From: FEN-1250 sp039918615
GTDB taxonomy: Bacteria > Gemmatimonadota > Gemmatimonadetes > Gemmatimonadales > Gemmatimonadaceae
DNA: 64,000 bases
NCBI GenBank assembly: GCA_039918615.1
Contig: JBDSHG010000024.1
Span: 1-64,000, forward strand
Direction: 5' to 3'
Below the pieces are notes generated by a model that had not been told where the DNA came from, searched no databases, and worked only from the letters and a program-made list of their open reading frames with translations. Numbering within the stretch: the first letter of the stretch is position 1; each line of letters begins with the position of its first letter. Both the position numbers and the translations under genes were made by a program. Shown here piece after piece: positions 49,776-58,732 of the stretch.

Positions 49776-52562
49776 CTACCTCCGCTTGACCAGGCTTCGC
49801 AGCACGTACTGCAGGATCCCGCCGTTGCGGTAGTACGTCGCCTCTTCCGGCGTGTCGATGCGCGAGCGCACCGCGAAGCGCGTCACGCTCCCATCGGCCG
49901 CCGTCGCCTTCATTGTCAGCAGCGCGCGTGGCTTGGTCGAGTCATCGAAGCCTTCCAGATCATAGCTCTCGAAGCCCGTGAGCTTCAGCGACTGCCGCGA
50001 GGCATCGTCCGCGAACTCCAGCGGCACGATCCCCATCCCCACGAGATTGGAGCGATGGATCCGCTCGAACGACTCGGCGATCACCGCGCGTACGCCGAGC
50101 AGCAGCGTCCCCTTCGCCGCCCAGTCGCGCGACGAGCCAGTGCCGTACTCCTTCCCCGCGATGATGATCAGTTGCGTTCCGTGCTGCTGATATTCCATCG
50201 CCGCATCGTAGATCGTCACCGCCTTCGCGCCAGGCGCCGTCGCCGTCCATCCACCTTCGGTGCCCGGTGCGAGCTCGTTGCGCAGTCGGATGTTGCCGAA
50301 GGTGCCGCGCATCATCACCTCGTGGTGTCCGCGCCGCGCACCGTACGAGTTGAATTCCGACGTCGGCACGCCGTGCGCAATCAGCCACTTCCCGGCCGGG
50401 CTCGCGGCCGGAATCGAGCCCGCGGGCGAGATGTGGTCCGTCGTGATCGAGTCGCCGAGCATCGCGAGCACGCGCGCGCCGCGCACCTGCGCGACCGGCT
50501 TGATCTCCGCCGTCATCCCCTCGAAGAACGGCGGGTTCGCCACGTACGTCGAATCCTTCGACCACGTGTAGCGGCTGCCGGTGGGGAAGGGGAGCGCCTG
50601 CCACTGCTCGTCGCCGTCGAACACGTTGCCGTACTGCTTGTGGAACATCGCGCTGTTGATCGACGAGAGCACGGTGTCCTCCACTTCCTTCGGCGACGGC
50701 CACACATCGCGCAGGAAAACCGGACCATTCGTGCCGACGCCGAGCGGCTCCGTCGCGAAGTCAATGTCCATCCGCCCCGCCAGCGCATACGCGACCACCA
50801 GCGGCGGCGACGCGAGATAGTTGAAGCGCGTGTACGGATTCACACGCCCCTCGAAGTTGCGATTCCCCGACAGCACCGCGCACACGATCAGCTTCTCCGC
50901 CTCCACCGCATCGACGATCGGCTGCGGCAGCGGCCCGGAGTTGCCGATGCACGTCGTGCACCCGTATCCCGCGAGGTAGAAGCCGAGCGCCTCGAGCGAC
51001 TTCATCACGCCGGCCTTCTCGTAGTAGTCGGTGACGACCTTCGACCCCGGCGCGAGACTCGTCTTCACCCACGGCTTCGACTTGAGCCCGAGGGCGACGG
51101 CTTTCTGCGCGAGCAGCCCGGCGCCGAGCATCACGCTCGGGTTCGATGTGTTCGTACAACTCGTGATCGCCGCGATCACGACCGCGCCGTGTCTGAGCGC
51201 GAACTCCTGCCCGTTGTACTTCACGCTCGCGCTTCCCGACTTCGCCATCACCTCGGCCGGATCCGTCGCGACCGCCGCCGGCGAGAGTTGCGTGCTCGCG
51301 CTCACCGCCATCGCCTTCTCCACCGCGATCGTTCCCGCCATCGTGCCGATGCGCTCCATCTCCGCGTACCACGCATCGTTGAACGACTTCTTCGACGTCG
51401 ACAGCGGCACGCGATCCTGCGGCCGCTTCGGCCCCGCGATGCTCGGCTCGACGGTCGACAGATCGAGCGACACACTGTCGGTGAACTCGGGATCCGGCGT
51501 CTCATCGGTTCTGAACATCCCTTGCGCCTTGCAGTACTCCTCGACCAGCCGCACCTGATGCTCATCGCGTCCGCTCAGTCGCAGATACTTGAGCGTCTCC
51601 GCATCGACGGGGAAGAAGCCGACCGTCGCACCATACTCCGGCGCCATGTTCGCGATCGTCGCGCGATCGGCGAGGGAGAGACTCGACAGCCCCGATCCAT
51701 AGAACTCGACGAACTTGCCGACGACCTTCTTCTTGCGCAGGATCTGCGTGACGGTGAGCACGAGATCGGTCGCCGTCGCTCCCGCAGGGAGCTTCCCGTG
51801 CAGACGGAAGCCCACCACCTCCGGAATCAGCATGGAGAGCGGCTGCCCGAGCATCGCGGCCTCCGCCTCGATCCCACCCACGCCCCAGCCGAGCACGCCC
51901 AACCCATTGATCATGGTCGTATGCGAGTCGGTGCCGACGAGCGAGTCCGGATACGAGACGGCCGCGCCGTTCTTCTGCCCCGTGAAGACGACCTGTCCGA
52001 GATACTCGAGATTGATCTGGTGTACGATGCCGGTGTCGGGCGGCACGACGCGGAAGTTCTGGAACGCCGTCTGCCCCCAGCGCAGGAACGCGTAGCGCTC
52101 GCGGTTGCGATCGAACTCGAGCCCCGCATTGATGAGAAAGGCGGCGTCGGAGCCGTACTCATCGACCTGCACCGAGTGGTCGATCACGAGGTCGACGGGC
52201 TGCAACGGGTTGATCAGCGCCGGATCGCCGCCAAGCGAAGCGATGGCATCGCGCATCGCGGCGAGGTCGACGACTGCGGGGACGCCGGTGAAGTCCTGCA
52301 GCAGCACGCGACTCGTGCGGAACGCGATCTCGCGCTCGACGCCGGCCTTCGTGTCCCACTTCGCGAGCATCTCGATGTCGGAGCGCTTCACGAACGCATC
52401 GTCCTCGTTTCTGAGCAGATTCTCCAGCAGCACCTTGAGCGTCACCGGCAGCTTCGCCGCTCTCGATCCCGCGAGCGAGTTCAGCAAGTCGAGCCGGTAA
52501 ATGGTGTACGCGCGGCCATCGACGGTGAGCGTCGCGCGACTGCCGAATGAATCGAGTGACAT
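49776..52562 (-). CDS. acnA: Aconitate hydratase A
   Basis: 4Fe-4S enzyme converting citrate and isocitrate. It has 928 residues from the ATG at 52562 (MSLDSFGSRATLTVDGRAYT); the longer open frame upstream is not coding. Cluster ligands are in ITSCTNTSNPSVM and YGCTTCIGNSGP; RDWAAKGT and SRDWAAKGTLLLG contain active-site Ser and Arg of domain 4. SDHTxx-equivalent GTDSHTTMINGLGVLGWGVGGIEAEA is intact. The gene is monocistronic and divergent from the M20 peptidase gene. Confidence 0.97.
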   Translation of the reverse strand: MSLDSFGSRATLTVDGRAYTIYRLDLLNSLAGSRAAKLPVTLKVLLENLLRNEDDAFVKRSDIEMLAKWDTKAGVEREIAFRTSRVLLQDFTGVPAVVDLAAMRDAIASLGGDPALINPLQPVDLVIDHSVQVDEYGSDAAFLINAGLEFDRNRERYAFLRWGQTAFQNFRVVPPDTGIVHQINLEYLGQVVFTGQKNGAAVSYPDSLVGTDSHTTMINGLGVLGWGVGGIEAEAAMLGQPLSMLIPEVVGFRLHGKLPAGATATDLVLTVTQILRKKKVVGKFVEFYGSGLSSLSLADRATIANMAPEYGATVGFFPVDAETLKYLRLSGRDEHQVRLVEEYCKAQGMFRTDETPDPEFTDSVSLDLSTVEPSIAGPKRPQDRVPLSTSKKSFNDAWYAEMERIGTMAGTIAVEKAMAVSASTQLSPAAVATDPAEVMAKSGSASVKYNGQEFALRHGAVVIAAITSCTNTSNPSVMLGAGLLAQKAVALGLKSKPWVKTSLAPGSKVVTDYYEKAGVMKSLEALGFYLAGYGCTTCIGNSGPLPQPIVDAVEAEKLIVCAVLSGNRNFEGRVNPYTRFNYLASPPLVVAYALAGRMDIDFATEPLGVGTNGPVFLRDVWPSPKEVEDTVLSSINSAMFHKQYGNVFDGDEQWQALPFPTGSRYTWSKDSTYVANPPFFEGMTAEIKPVAQVRGARVLAMLGDSITTDHISPAGSIPAASPAGKWLIAHGVPTSEFNSYGARRGHHEVMMRGTFGNIRLRNELAPGTEGGWTATAPGAKAVTIYDAAMEYQQHGTQLIIIAGKEYGTGSSRDWAAKGTLLLGVRAVIAESFERIHRSNLVGMGIVPLEFADDASRQSLKLTGFESYDLEGFDDSTKPRALLTMKATAADGSVTRFAVRSRIDTPEEATYYRNGGILQYVLRSLVKRR

Positions 52563-52641
52563 GCGTGCCTGAGGTGTCTGGGAGAGAAGAAATCTAGCAC
52601 GCCACGCCCTACATTGTGAGCGACTCGGAGGCGTACAGAAG

Positions 52642-53661
52642 ATGACAAGTGATGTCCTGCGGCTCACGGCCGAGCTGATGGCGATCGACTCGACGAGTGG
52701 CCAGGAAGGCGAGCTGATGGCGCACGTCGCCCTCATGCTCGAGAGCCGCGGCTGGCGGGTGAAGAAAATCCCGGTCACCCCCGGCCGCATCGACGTGTTC
52801 GCGACGTGCGTCAACGAGCCGCTCGTCACGCTCTCGACACATCTCGATACGGTGCCGCCCTACATCCCGCCGCGCGTCGATGGTGATACGCTGTGGGGCC
52901 GCGGCGCCTGCGACGCGAAGGGGATCGCCGCCTCCATGATTCTCGCGGCCGAGCAGCTGCGCGAACGCGAGGCGCCGGTCGCGCTCCTCTTCGTTGTGGG
53001 CGAGGAGGTGACGCACGACGGCGCCCACGCCGCGAATGCGACCTTCACCACGAGCCGGGCGATCATCGATGGCGAGCCCACCGAGGGCAAGCTCGCCCTG
53101 GGCACCAAAGGCGCCGTGCGGGCCACCATACGGACCGCCGGCGTCGCCGCTCACTCAGCCTACCCCCACCTCGGCGACTCTGCCATCACGAAGCTGATCG
53201 CGCTGCTCGCCGAGCTTCCGCATCTCGATCTTCCGCACGACGAGCTGCTCGGCGCCACGACGATCAATGTCGGGCAGATCTCCGGCGGCGTCGCCGACAA
53301 CGTCATCGCGCCCGCAGCCGAGGCGCGTATCATGGTGCGGCTCGTCACCGACGTCGAAGATGTCTGGGCGCTTCTCGAAAACTGGATCGCAGGACGCGCG
53401 ACGATCGAGCGCGGCTCGCTCGTGCCAGCGATCCGCCTTGGATCGGTCCCCGGCTTCGAGACGATGGTCGCGGCCTTCGCAACCGATATCCCCGCGCTCA
53501 CGCGCTGGGGAAGGCCGTATTTGTACGGACCGGGATCGATCCACGTGGCGCACACGAAGAATGAGCACATCACGCGGAGGGAGCTCGAGACGGCGGTGGA
53601 GGGCTACGTCGAGCTTGCCATCGCGGCCCTTGCCACCGCCGACACGACTAGCGTCGGGTAG
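52642..53661 (+). CDS. M20-family metallopeptidase (ArgE/DapE-like)
   Basis: 339-residue dinuclear zinc amidohydrolase. Metal ligands: His in TLSTHLDTVPPYIPP, bridging Asp in GRGACDAKGIAAS, catalytic Glu-Glu in FVVGEEVTHDG, and a C-terminal His in VAHTKNEHITRREL. The dimerisation domain lies at about residues 160-270. It could be acetylornithine deacetylase, succinyl-diaminopimelate desuccinylase or an acetyl-lysine deacetylase; with no arg or dap neighbours the substrate is open. The ATG has GGAGG ten bases upstream. Confidence 0.88.
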   Translation: MTSDVLRLTAELMAIDSTSGQEGELMAHVALMLESRGWRVKKIPVTPGRIDVFATCVNEPLVTLSTHLDTVPPYIPPRVDGDTLWGRGACDAKGIAASMILAAEQLREREAPVALLFVVGEEVTHDGAHAANATFTTSRAIIDGEPTEGKLALGTKGAVRATIRTAGVAAHSAYPHLGDSAITKLIALLAELPHLDLPHDELLGATTINVGQISGGVADNVIAPAAEARIMVRLVTDVEDVWALLENWIAGRATIERGSLVPAIRLGSVPGFETMVAAFATDIPALTRWGRPYLYGPGSIHVAHTKNEHITRRELETAVEGYVELAIAALATADTTSVG

Positions 53662-53707
53662 TCCCGGCGCGCTGGCTCAGCGGTTATTTCCGCTGCATCT
53701 TCTGTTG

Positions 53708-54562
53708 GTGAAGACTGAACTCTCCCTGATCGCTCCTCGGCGTGCCATGCTCGCCTCGCGTATCGCTCGCCGCTACTACCGCGCCTATGGGAGGCTCCCG
53801 CGCCTCTTCCCGCCGCGCTCGTACAGCGAGAAGATCCAGCATCGCAAGCTCTTCGATCGCCGTCCGTATCTCACCGAAACCGCTGACAAGTTCGCAGTGC
53901 GCGCCTACGCGGAGCGCATTCTCGGTGAAGACCTCGCGCCTCGCATCCACTATCGCACCACCGATCCGTCGTCGATCCCGTTCGACGACCTGCCGAAGCG
54001 CTTCGTCGTGAAGGCGACGCATGGCAGCGGTTGGCAACGCATCGTCTCCGATCGCGATGCGCTCGACCGCGATGCGCTCATCGCAACGTGCGCGCAGTGG
54101 CTCATCAGCGACTATTCGTGGCACTACGAAGAGCCATTCTACTCGAATATTCCGCCGCAGATCATCGTCGAGGAATTTCTCGACGACGGGACTGGGCGGT
54201 CAGCATCGGACATCAAACTTCTCGTCTTCAACCAGCGCGTGCGGGTCGTGCAGATTGATGCCGGCCGCTACGACGATCACCGGCGTGCCTTCTTCGATAC
54301 CGACTGGAATCGGCTCCCGATCTACGACAAGATCATCCCGCTGGAGGGCAGGATCGATCCGCCCACCCGCCTCGGCGATCTCATTCGCAGCGCGGAGGCG
54401 CTGGGGCGCGACACCGATTTCGTTCGTGTCGACTGCTATCAGGTAGGCGAGCGCATCTACCTGGGCGAGATGACTCACACGCCGGGATCGGGGTTGAGCT
54501 TGCTCTATCCCCTCAGTTGGGACGATCGCTGGGGCGAAATGTGGGAGATGACGTCCAGCTAA
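53708..54562 (+). CDS. TupA-like ATP-grasp protein
   Basis: 284 residues from a GTG at 53708; an ATG at 53747 is also possible, and neither has a clear ribosome-binding site. The body matches the TupA-like ATP-grasp family, seen in polysaccharide and teichuronopeptide loci: SYSEKIQHRKLFDRRPYLTETADKFAVRAYAERILG, KRFVVKATHGSGWQRI, QIIVEEFLDDGTG, DIKLLVFNQRVRVVQID and GEMTHTPGSGL. These enzymes probably form amide or similar linkages with ATP. No polysaccharide cluster is adjacent. Confidence 0.78.
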   Translation: MKTELSLIAPRRAMLASRIARRYYRAYGRLPRLFPPRSYSEKIQHRKLFDRRPYLTETADKFAVRAYAERILGEDLAPRIHYRTTDPSSIPFDDLPKRFVVKATHGSGWQRIVSDRDALDRDALIATCAQWLISDYSWHYEEPFYSNIPPQIIVEEFLDDGTGRSASDIKLLVFNQRVRVVQIDAGRYDDHRRAFFDTDWNRLPIYDKIIPLEGRIDPPTRLGDLIRSAEALGRDTDFVRVDCYQVGERIYLGEMTHTPGSGLSLLYPLSWDDRWGEMWEMTSS

Positions 54563-54577
54563 CGGTCAGGCGTTACC

Positions 54578-54706
54578 TCTCTCGGACCGATGGCGATGGT
54601 GGTCGCCGACATGGTCCCGGATGATGCAGGCATCTGGCTCTTTCACTGCCACGTCTCCTTTCACAACGAAGCCGGAATGGCGGTGCGTTACCGGGTGCTG
54701 CCGTGA
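54578..54706 (+). pseudogene. C-terminal remnant of a multicopper oxidase
   Basis: A short plus-strand frame ending in TGA at 54706 encodes SLGPMAMVVADMVPDDAGIW and then LFHCHVSFHNEAGMAVRYRV. HCHxxxHxxxGM is the type 1/type 3 copper ligand motif that ends multicopper oxidases. The other roughly 90% of the gene is missing and there is no start. It is a clear decayed fragment too short for most ORF finders. Confidence 0.7.
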
Positions 54707-54876
54707 TGCCGAGGTGCTGGCAAATCATCACGGCTGCTCCGCCTCATTTCGCCTCCGCGAAAATTTGGTTGCAGATGTCGCCGAGTGCATTCGCTCTCGC
54801 AGTACCGGTCAGAGCGGCACAGGGTTCGAGCCGCTGGATGCATCGAAGTCGCACCCCATGTTCCCCTTGCTCGCAG

Positions 54877-55275
54877 TCACGGTGGGGCGATCGATGTGAG
54901 CGCGCTGTCGCCTAGGCCGGGAAGAGGCTCGGGGCTCGAGAGGTAGTCCCGAAAGGCGTGAAAGCTTCCCGGGGTTATTCCCTTCAATGTGATGGTGATA
55001 TCGCCACCGCTTGCCACGTTCCTGACGGTGCACGACTGCGCGCTGAGTCTCTTTCGCTCGTCGACGTCGGTGCCGAAGATTTTCTTGACGACATCGGTCG
55101 TCAGATATTTGTCGCAGGCCGCGGCACCGCCATTTTCAAATGATGCGTGACGGGCCGGCTGGGATGCCGCTGGAGCGGCGGACTCGCCCGCAGCCTGAGA
55201 GTCGGCGGACTTCGAACACGCGAGCGCGGCGCCGAGCGTTAATAGTGCTAGCAGGGACTGAGTCGACCGAATCAT
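54877..55275 (-). CDS. Small putative lipoprotein
   Basis: 132 residues with lipobox GAALAC at the end of a signal sequence (MIRSTQSLLALLTLGAALAC). After an Ala/Ser-rich linker the mature domain (CDKYLTTDVVKKIFGTDVDERKRLSAQSCTVRNVASGGDITITLKGI) has two cysteines likely to pair and a compact alpha/beta pattern. No family name was recognised. Confidence 0.6.
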   Translation of the reverse strand: MIRSTQSLLALLTLGAALACSKSADSQAAGESAAPAASQPARHASFENGGAAACDKYLTTDVVKKIFGTDVDERKRLSAQSCTVRNVASGGDITITLKGITPGSFHAFRDYLSSPEPLPGLGDSALTSIAPP

Positions 55276-55360
55276 CTTCCTCTCCAGACCAAAAGGTTGG
55301 AGAGAAGATCGGCCGCAGCGGTTATCCGCCCGTTACGGCGCAGTCACGCGGGTCGACGAT

Positions 55361-56470
55361 CTACCGGTCGACCGTCGCCTGCTCCGCTGGCCGCGTCGTC
55401 TGGCTGCGAGTGGCGATCGATTCGACCGTGATCGCCTCGGTCGGACAGTGCCCGACGAACTCGCCGTCGGCGGGCGACCATTCATGCTCCGGAATAGCCG
55501 CGAACGCCTTGTGCTCGGAATCCATCTTCATGATCCGCGGCGCGAGCGCCGTGCACACGCCGCAGCCGATGCACTTCTCGCGATTCACCGACACCCGGAT
55601 GCGTCGCCGCGGGTAGATCAGATTCCGCACGAGCGGCCCGTCCTCCAACTCGTCCAGCGCCGAAATCGTCCCGTCATACCCCGCCTGGATCATCTCCTCG
55701 GCGTGCGAGAAGCCGAACCAGTCGCGATGCCCGACGCGCGGACGGATCAGCAGCATCGGAGGCCCCATCCACGTGGCGAGGGGGTTGAGTTGCAACGCGT
55801 GCATCATCACGGAGGCCGCGCGCATGTAGATCGCGGCGAAGCCACGGCTCGAGACGTCCTGAGCGCGTCCGAGATCCGTGTTGCCGACGTCGACCGCGAT
55901 CACCGCGTCGACGCCGAGCGATGCGATGGCGGTTGGGAGATTGTCGATGGTGCCGCCATCGACGCAGACGCGGCCGCCGACGACCGCCGGCGGGAAGAAA
56001 CCGGGGAGCGCGCACGATGCGTACACTGCGTCACGAATCGACACGTCGTTGAGCCCCGGCAACCCCCAGACGACGATCGTCCCGCGCTCGAGATCAACGG
56101 TGTTGACGAGCAACCTGCTCCCGAGCTCGCGGAAGCTGTGGTGCGGAACGACGGAGTCGACGAGATCGCGCAGCGGCTGCTCGAGGTAGAGCGACGGCGC
56201 GCGCGAGCGGTCCATGAGCATCCCGACGCGATTCAGCCGGAAGAGATCGCGCTTCGATACGGAGATCGCGCGACGCCCCATCTCGTCGAGCGGAATGCCG
56301 CCGATGCGCGCGGCCGCGATCAGGGCGCCGATGCTCGTCCCCGCGTAGCGCACCGGCACTATCCTGCGCTCCTCGAGCGCGCGCATGACGCCGATGTGCG
56401 CAAAACCCTTCAGCCCTCCACCACCGAGGACCAGGGCCGTTCGATGCGGAGCGAGCCACGACACCGTCAC
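55361..56470 (-). CDS. Patatin-like phospholipase fused to a ferredoxin domain
   Basis: 369 residues. The N-terminal patatin domain (about 1-285) has the oxyanion loop GGGGLKGFAHIGV, nucleophile Ser46 in GTSIG and catalytic Asp171 in VDGGTIDN, so the Ser-Asp dyad is complete. It is followed by a ferredoxin module (about 288-350) with Cys299, Cys302, Cys305 (REKCIGCGVCTALAP) and Cys341 (GHCPTEAI), enough for one 4Fe-4S cluster. The combination of a lipid acyl hydrolase with an iron-sulfur module is unusual and suggests redox-controlled lipid cleavage or membrane recruitment. Start ATG at 56470. Confidence 0.9.
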   Translation of the reverse strand: MTVSWLAPHRTALVLGGGGLKGFAHIGVMRALEERRIVPVRYAGTSIGALIAAARIGGIPLDEMGRRAISVSKRDLFRLNRVGMLMDRSRAPSLYLEQPLRDLVDSVVPHHSFRELGSRLLVNTVDLERGTIVVWGLPGLNDVSIRDAVYASCALPGFFPPAVVGGRVCVDGGTIDNLPTAIASLGVDAVIAVDVGNTDLGRAQDVSSRGFAAIYMRAASVMMHALQLNPLATWMGPPMLLIRPRVGHRDWFGFSHAEEMIQAGYDGTISALDELEDGPLVRNLIYPRRRIRVSVNREKCIGCGVCTALAPRIMKMDSEHKAFAAIPEHEWSPADGEFVGHCPTEAITVESIATRSQTTRPAEQATVDR

Positions 56471-56570
56471 ACGCTTCCTCCTGTTCCCGAAAGCTCAGCC
56501 CACGTGCCTCGAGAGGCGCGTGGGCTGAGCTGAGTATCGTCGGAGCGAGTCGGCCGGTGCCGCCGGACGG

Positions 56571-57161
56571 TCAGTTCGTGTTCAGCTTGTAGCCGAGTCC
56601 GATGCGGCTCCCCTGCTCCATACCTGTAGGACGACCGAGGTAGACGTATAGTCCATACAGGCCGACAAGTGCGCCGCCGACGGCGATGACCGTACCGGCG
56701 TTGTCGCCGATGATGAGTCCCGTGATGAGCGCCGCACCGCCGAAGATCATGAGGCCAACGCCACTGCCGCGCGATGGCCGGCGCATGGCATTCGCGCTCT
56801 CGGAGGCGTGGCTCTTGACGCGCGGGGACAGTGCGGAGGCATCCATGCTCGGACCCGTCGGCGCTGCGTCTTGGGCGGCGACCGGCGGATCCTGCGCGAT
56901 CGTCGGTGTTGCGTCCGCCACGATCAGTTGCGCGTCGAGCGGAGCGATCATAGGCGCCTCCTCGGCGACTACCGGTGCATCGGCGGCGACGGCGGGGGCA
57001 TCCTGCGCGACGACTGGCGCGTCCTGCGCGACGACTGGCGCGTCCTGCGCGACCGCTGGCTGGTCGAGCGTGGCCAGCTGTTGCTCCTCCTGAGCCTGAA
57101 CGCGCGTGCCGGCCAGTGAAAGTGCAACCAGTGCCACTACTGCGAATGTGAGCTTGGCCAT
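56571..57161 (-). CDS. Exported Ala/Asp/Gln repeat protein with C-terminal membrane segments
   Basis: 196 residues from the ATG at 57161. Signal peptide (AKLTFAVVALVALSLAGTRVQA), then a low-complexity region of seven-residue repeats (DAPVVAQ type, residues about 38-95), then two adjacent hydrophobic helices rich in glycine (VGLMIFGGAALITGLIIG and VIAVGGALVGLYGLYVYLG) and a short tail. The architecture (repeat linker plus glycine-zipper helices) suggests a membrane-anchored spacer. The function is unknown. Confidence 0.6.
   Translation of the reverse strand: MAKLTFAVVALVALSLAGTRVQAQEEQQLATLDQPAVAQDAPVVAQDAPVVAQDAPAVAADAPVVAEEAPMIAPLDAQLIVADATPTIAQDPPVAAQDAAPTGPSMDASALSPRVKSHASESANAMRRPSRGSGVGLMIFGGAALITGLIIGDNAGTVIAVGGALVGLYGLYVYLGRPTGMEQGSRIGLGYKLNTN
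57001..57060. repeat. 21-bp tandem repeat inside a coding region
   Basis: TCCTGCGCGACGACTGGCGCG repeats twice exactly (57001-57021, 57022-57042), with a third partial, diverged copy to 57060. It encodes the seven-residue repeat of the exported protein and can change length by slippage. Confidence 0.8.
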
Positions 57162-57318
57162 ATGATCCTTGAATAGGAGGTGCGTGTGAGAACTTCCGCA
57201 TCCATGGAGGATGCAAGGAAGGGGCCCGGTGTGTACGGTAGCGGACGGCGTTCTCTTGAGTGCGGCTCCGATACGCGGTATCTTCACCCAGCAGCGCCCA
57301 CCCCAAATCCGACGGTTG

Positions 57319-57546
57319 ATGCCCACTCCTCCGAAAAAGCTCAGAAAGCAGTACGAGAACAAGGATTATCCCAACGTCGTTCTTCGCTTCGAGGATGGTC
57401 ATCAGATCGAGGTCATCAAGGGCGCAACCAAGACCTTCGATTGCTATGCGGGCGAAACAATCAAGGTCCTTGCGATGTACGACAAGACGTCGAAGGAGCG
57501 CGAGCTCGTCAAGACCTCGAAGGCGGACGAATTTCCGGACGCGTGA
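57319..57546 (+). CDS. Small protein of unknown function
   Basis: 75 residues from the ATG at 57319 (MPTPPKKLRKQYENKDYPNV). Short, charged, one cysteine, with an alternating pattern (VVLRFEDGHQIEVIKGATKTFDCYAG) that suggests a small beta barrel. The open frame extends upstream to 57211 without coding character. No family was recognised. Confidence 0.5.
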   Translation: MPTPPKKLRKQYENKDYPNVVLRFEDGHQIEVIKGATKTFDCYAGETIKVLAMYDKTSKERELVKTSKADEFPDA

Positions 57547-57627
57547 TGGCGTGCGAGCCACCTGGCTCGCGGCACTAATCCTGCCTCTCCCGGTGGTTAC
57601 CACAGTCCGTTTGACCGGAGGATCGTC

Positions 57628-58083
57628 GTGCGTCTGAGCCACCTTTCGCTGCTCACCTGCGCCCTCGCGGCGCTGGCGATTCCGGCCGTCGCGAGCGCGC
57701 AGTTCACCGCCGCGATCATGCCTCCGCGCGTGAAGGCGAAAGTCGACACCGTCATGAGGCAGGATTCAGTGCGTCGCGCGACGGTAGCGCTCGCGACGCG
57801 CGTCACCGACATGAGGAAGTGGGTCGACTCTGCGGCTGGCGTCTCCATTCCGGCCGCCGACAGCGCGTCGCTCGAGAAGGCGAGGAAGCCCGATTCCGCG
57901 AAGACTGCGGTGATGAAGGATTCGGTCATCCTCAATCGCAACGCGCGCATCCGTGCGGACTCTGCGGCATCCATCGGTACCGTCGAAGTGCACGACAGCA
58001 CGGGGCTCAAGGGCGATGCGCCCGCGCCCGCGCCGCCCGCGAAGAAATCGCCGGCAGGGGCGATGCACTTTCGTCGAGACTAG
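57628..58083 (+). CDS. Exported protein of unknown function upstream of sortase
   Basis: 151 residues from a GTG at 57628 (GGAGGAT five bases upstream). Signal peptide MRLSHLSLLTCALAALAIPAVASA. The mature part is helical and rich in Ala, Asp, Lys and Arg, ending in an Ala/Pro linker (DAPAPAPPAKKSPAG). No LPxTG-type or other sorting motif with a hydrophobic tail is present, so it is not an obvious sortase substrate. One base separates it from the sortase gene. Confidence 0.6.
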   Translation: MRLSHLSLLTCALAALAIPAVASAQFTAAIMPPRVKAKVDTVMRQDSVRRATVALATRVTDMRKWVDSAAGVSIPAADSASLEKARKPDSAKTAVMKDSVILNRNARIRADSAASIGTVEVHDSTGLKGDAPAPAPPAKKSPAGAMHFRRD

Positions 58084-58084
58084 C

Positions 58085-58675
58085 GTGCGGCGCACGCTCG
58101 GCGCCGTGCTCGTGGCGGCCGGCGCGGCGGTGTTGCTCTACGTCGGCTATCGATACGCGAGCGGTGCGATCGAGCGCGACGGCGCGCGGGCGGCGTGGGC
58201 GGAGCTCGAGGCGCACCGCGCTGGTGCATCTGCGTCGCTGACGTCGGCGCCTGCACACACGACGTACGTCACGGGCGAGCTGGTCGGTCGCCTGATGATT
58301 CCTGCGGTGAAGCTCGACGAGGTGATTGCAGAGGGCGTAGGCGACGAGGAGCTCGATGCGGGACCGGGGCACTTTCCCGGCACCGCGTCGCCCGGCGAGG
58401 GGGGGAATGCGGTCATCTCCGCGCATCGCGACAGGCACTTCCACTCGCTGGGCCGCGTCGTTATCGGCGACACGGTGATCACGGAAACCCGGACGGCGCG
58501 CACCGCATGGGTGATCACGGACCGGAAGATCGTCGGGCGATACGAGCCATCGCTCTTCCCCTCAACGACGCCGGAGCTCACGCTCACGACGTGCTGGCCC
58601 ATTCGCTACGTCGGCCCCGCGCCGGACCGGCTGATCCTCACCGCGAAGCCGGTCGTCGCGCCGCCACGCGCCTGA
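58085..58675 (+). CDS. Class D-like sortase
   Basis: 196-residue transpeptidase with an N-terminal membrane anchor (TLGAVLVAAGAAVLLYVGYRY). The catalytic triad is intact: His114 in VISAHRDRHFHSLG, Cys170 in LTLTTCWPIRYVG and Arg182 in PAPDRLILTAKP. The PAVKLDEVIAEGVGDEEL strand and AGPGHFPGTASPGEGGNAVISAH segment are typical of class D/E-like sortases. Sortases are uncommon in Gram-negative bacteria; where present they usually have one dedicated substrate. None with an LPxTG-like signal lies in this window. Confidence 0.9.
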   Translation: MRRTLGAVLVAAGAAVLLYVGYRYASGAIERDGARAAWAELEAHRAGASASLTSAPAHTTYVTGELVGRLMIPAVKLDEVIAEGVGDEELDAGPGHFPGTASPGEGGNAVISAHRDRHFHSLGRVVIGDTVITETRTARTAWVITDRKIVGRYEPSLFPSTTPELTLTTCWPIRYVGPAPDRLILTAKPVVAPPRA

Positions 58676-58732
58676 GCCACTACAACTAACGGCAGTCGCA
58701 GTCGCCGTTTATTGTCCGTGCCATGAGAACTG

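Noticed and set aside
50055..52550. 831-codon plus-strand open frame opposite aconitase
   Set aside because: Arginine-rich antisense shadow with no domain; aconitase on the other strand is certain.
54820..54850. GGGTTCGAGCC resembling a tRNA T-arm
   Set aside because: No acceptor, D or anticodon arms can be built around it.
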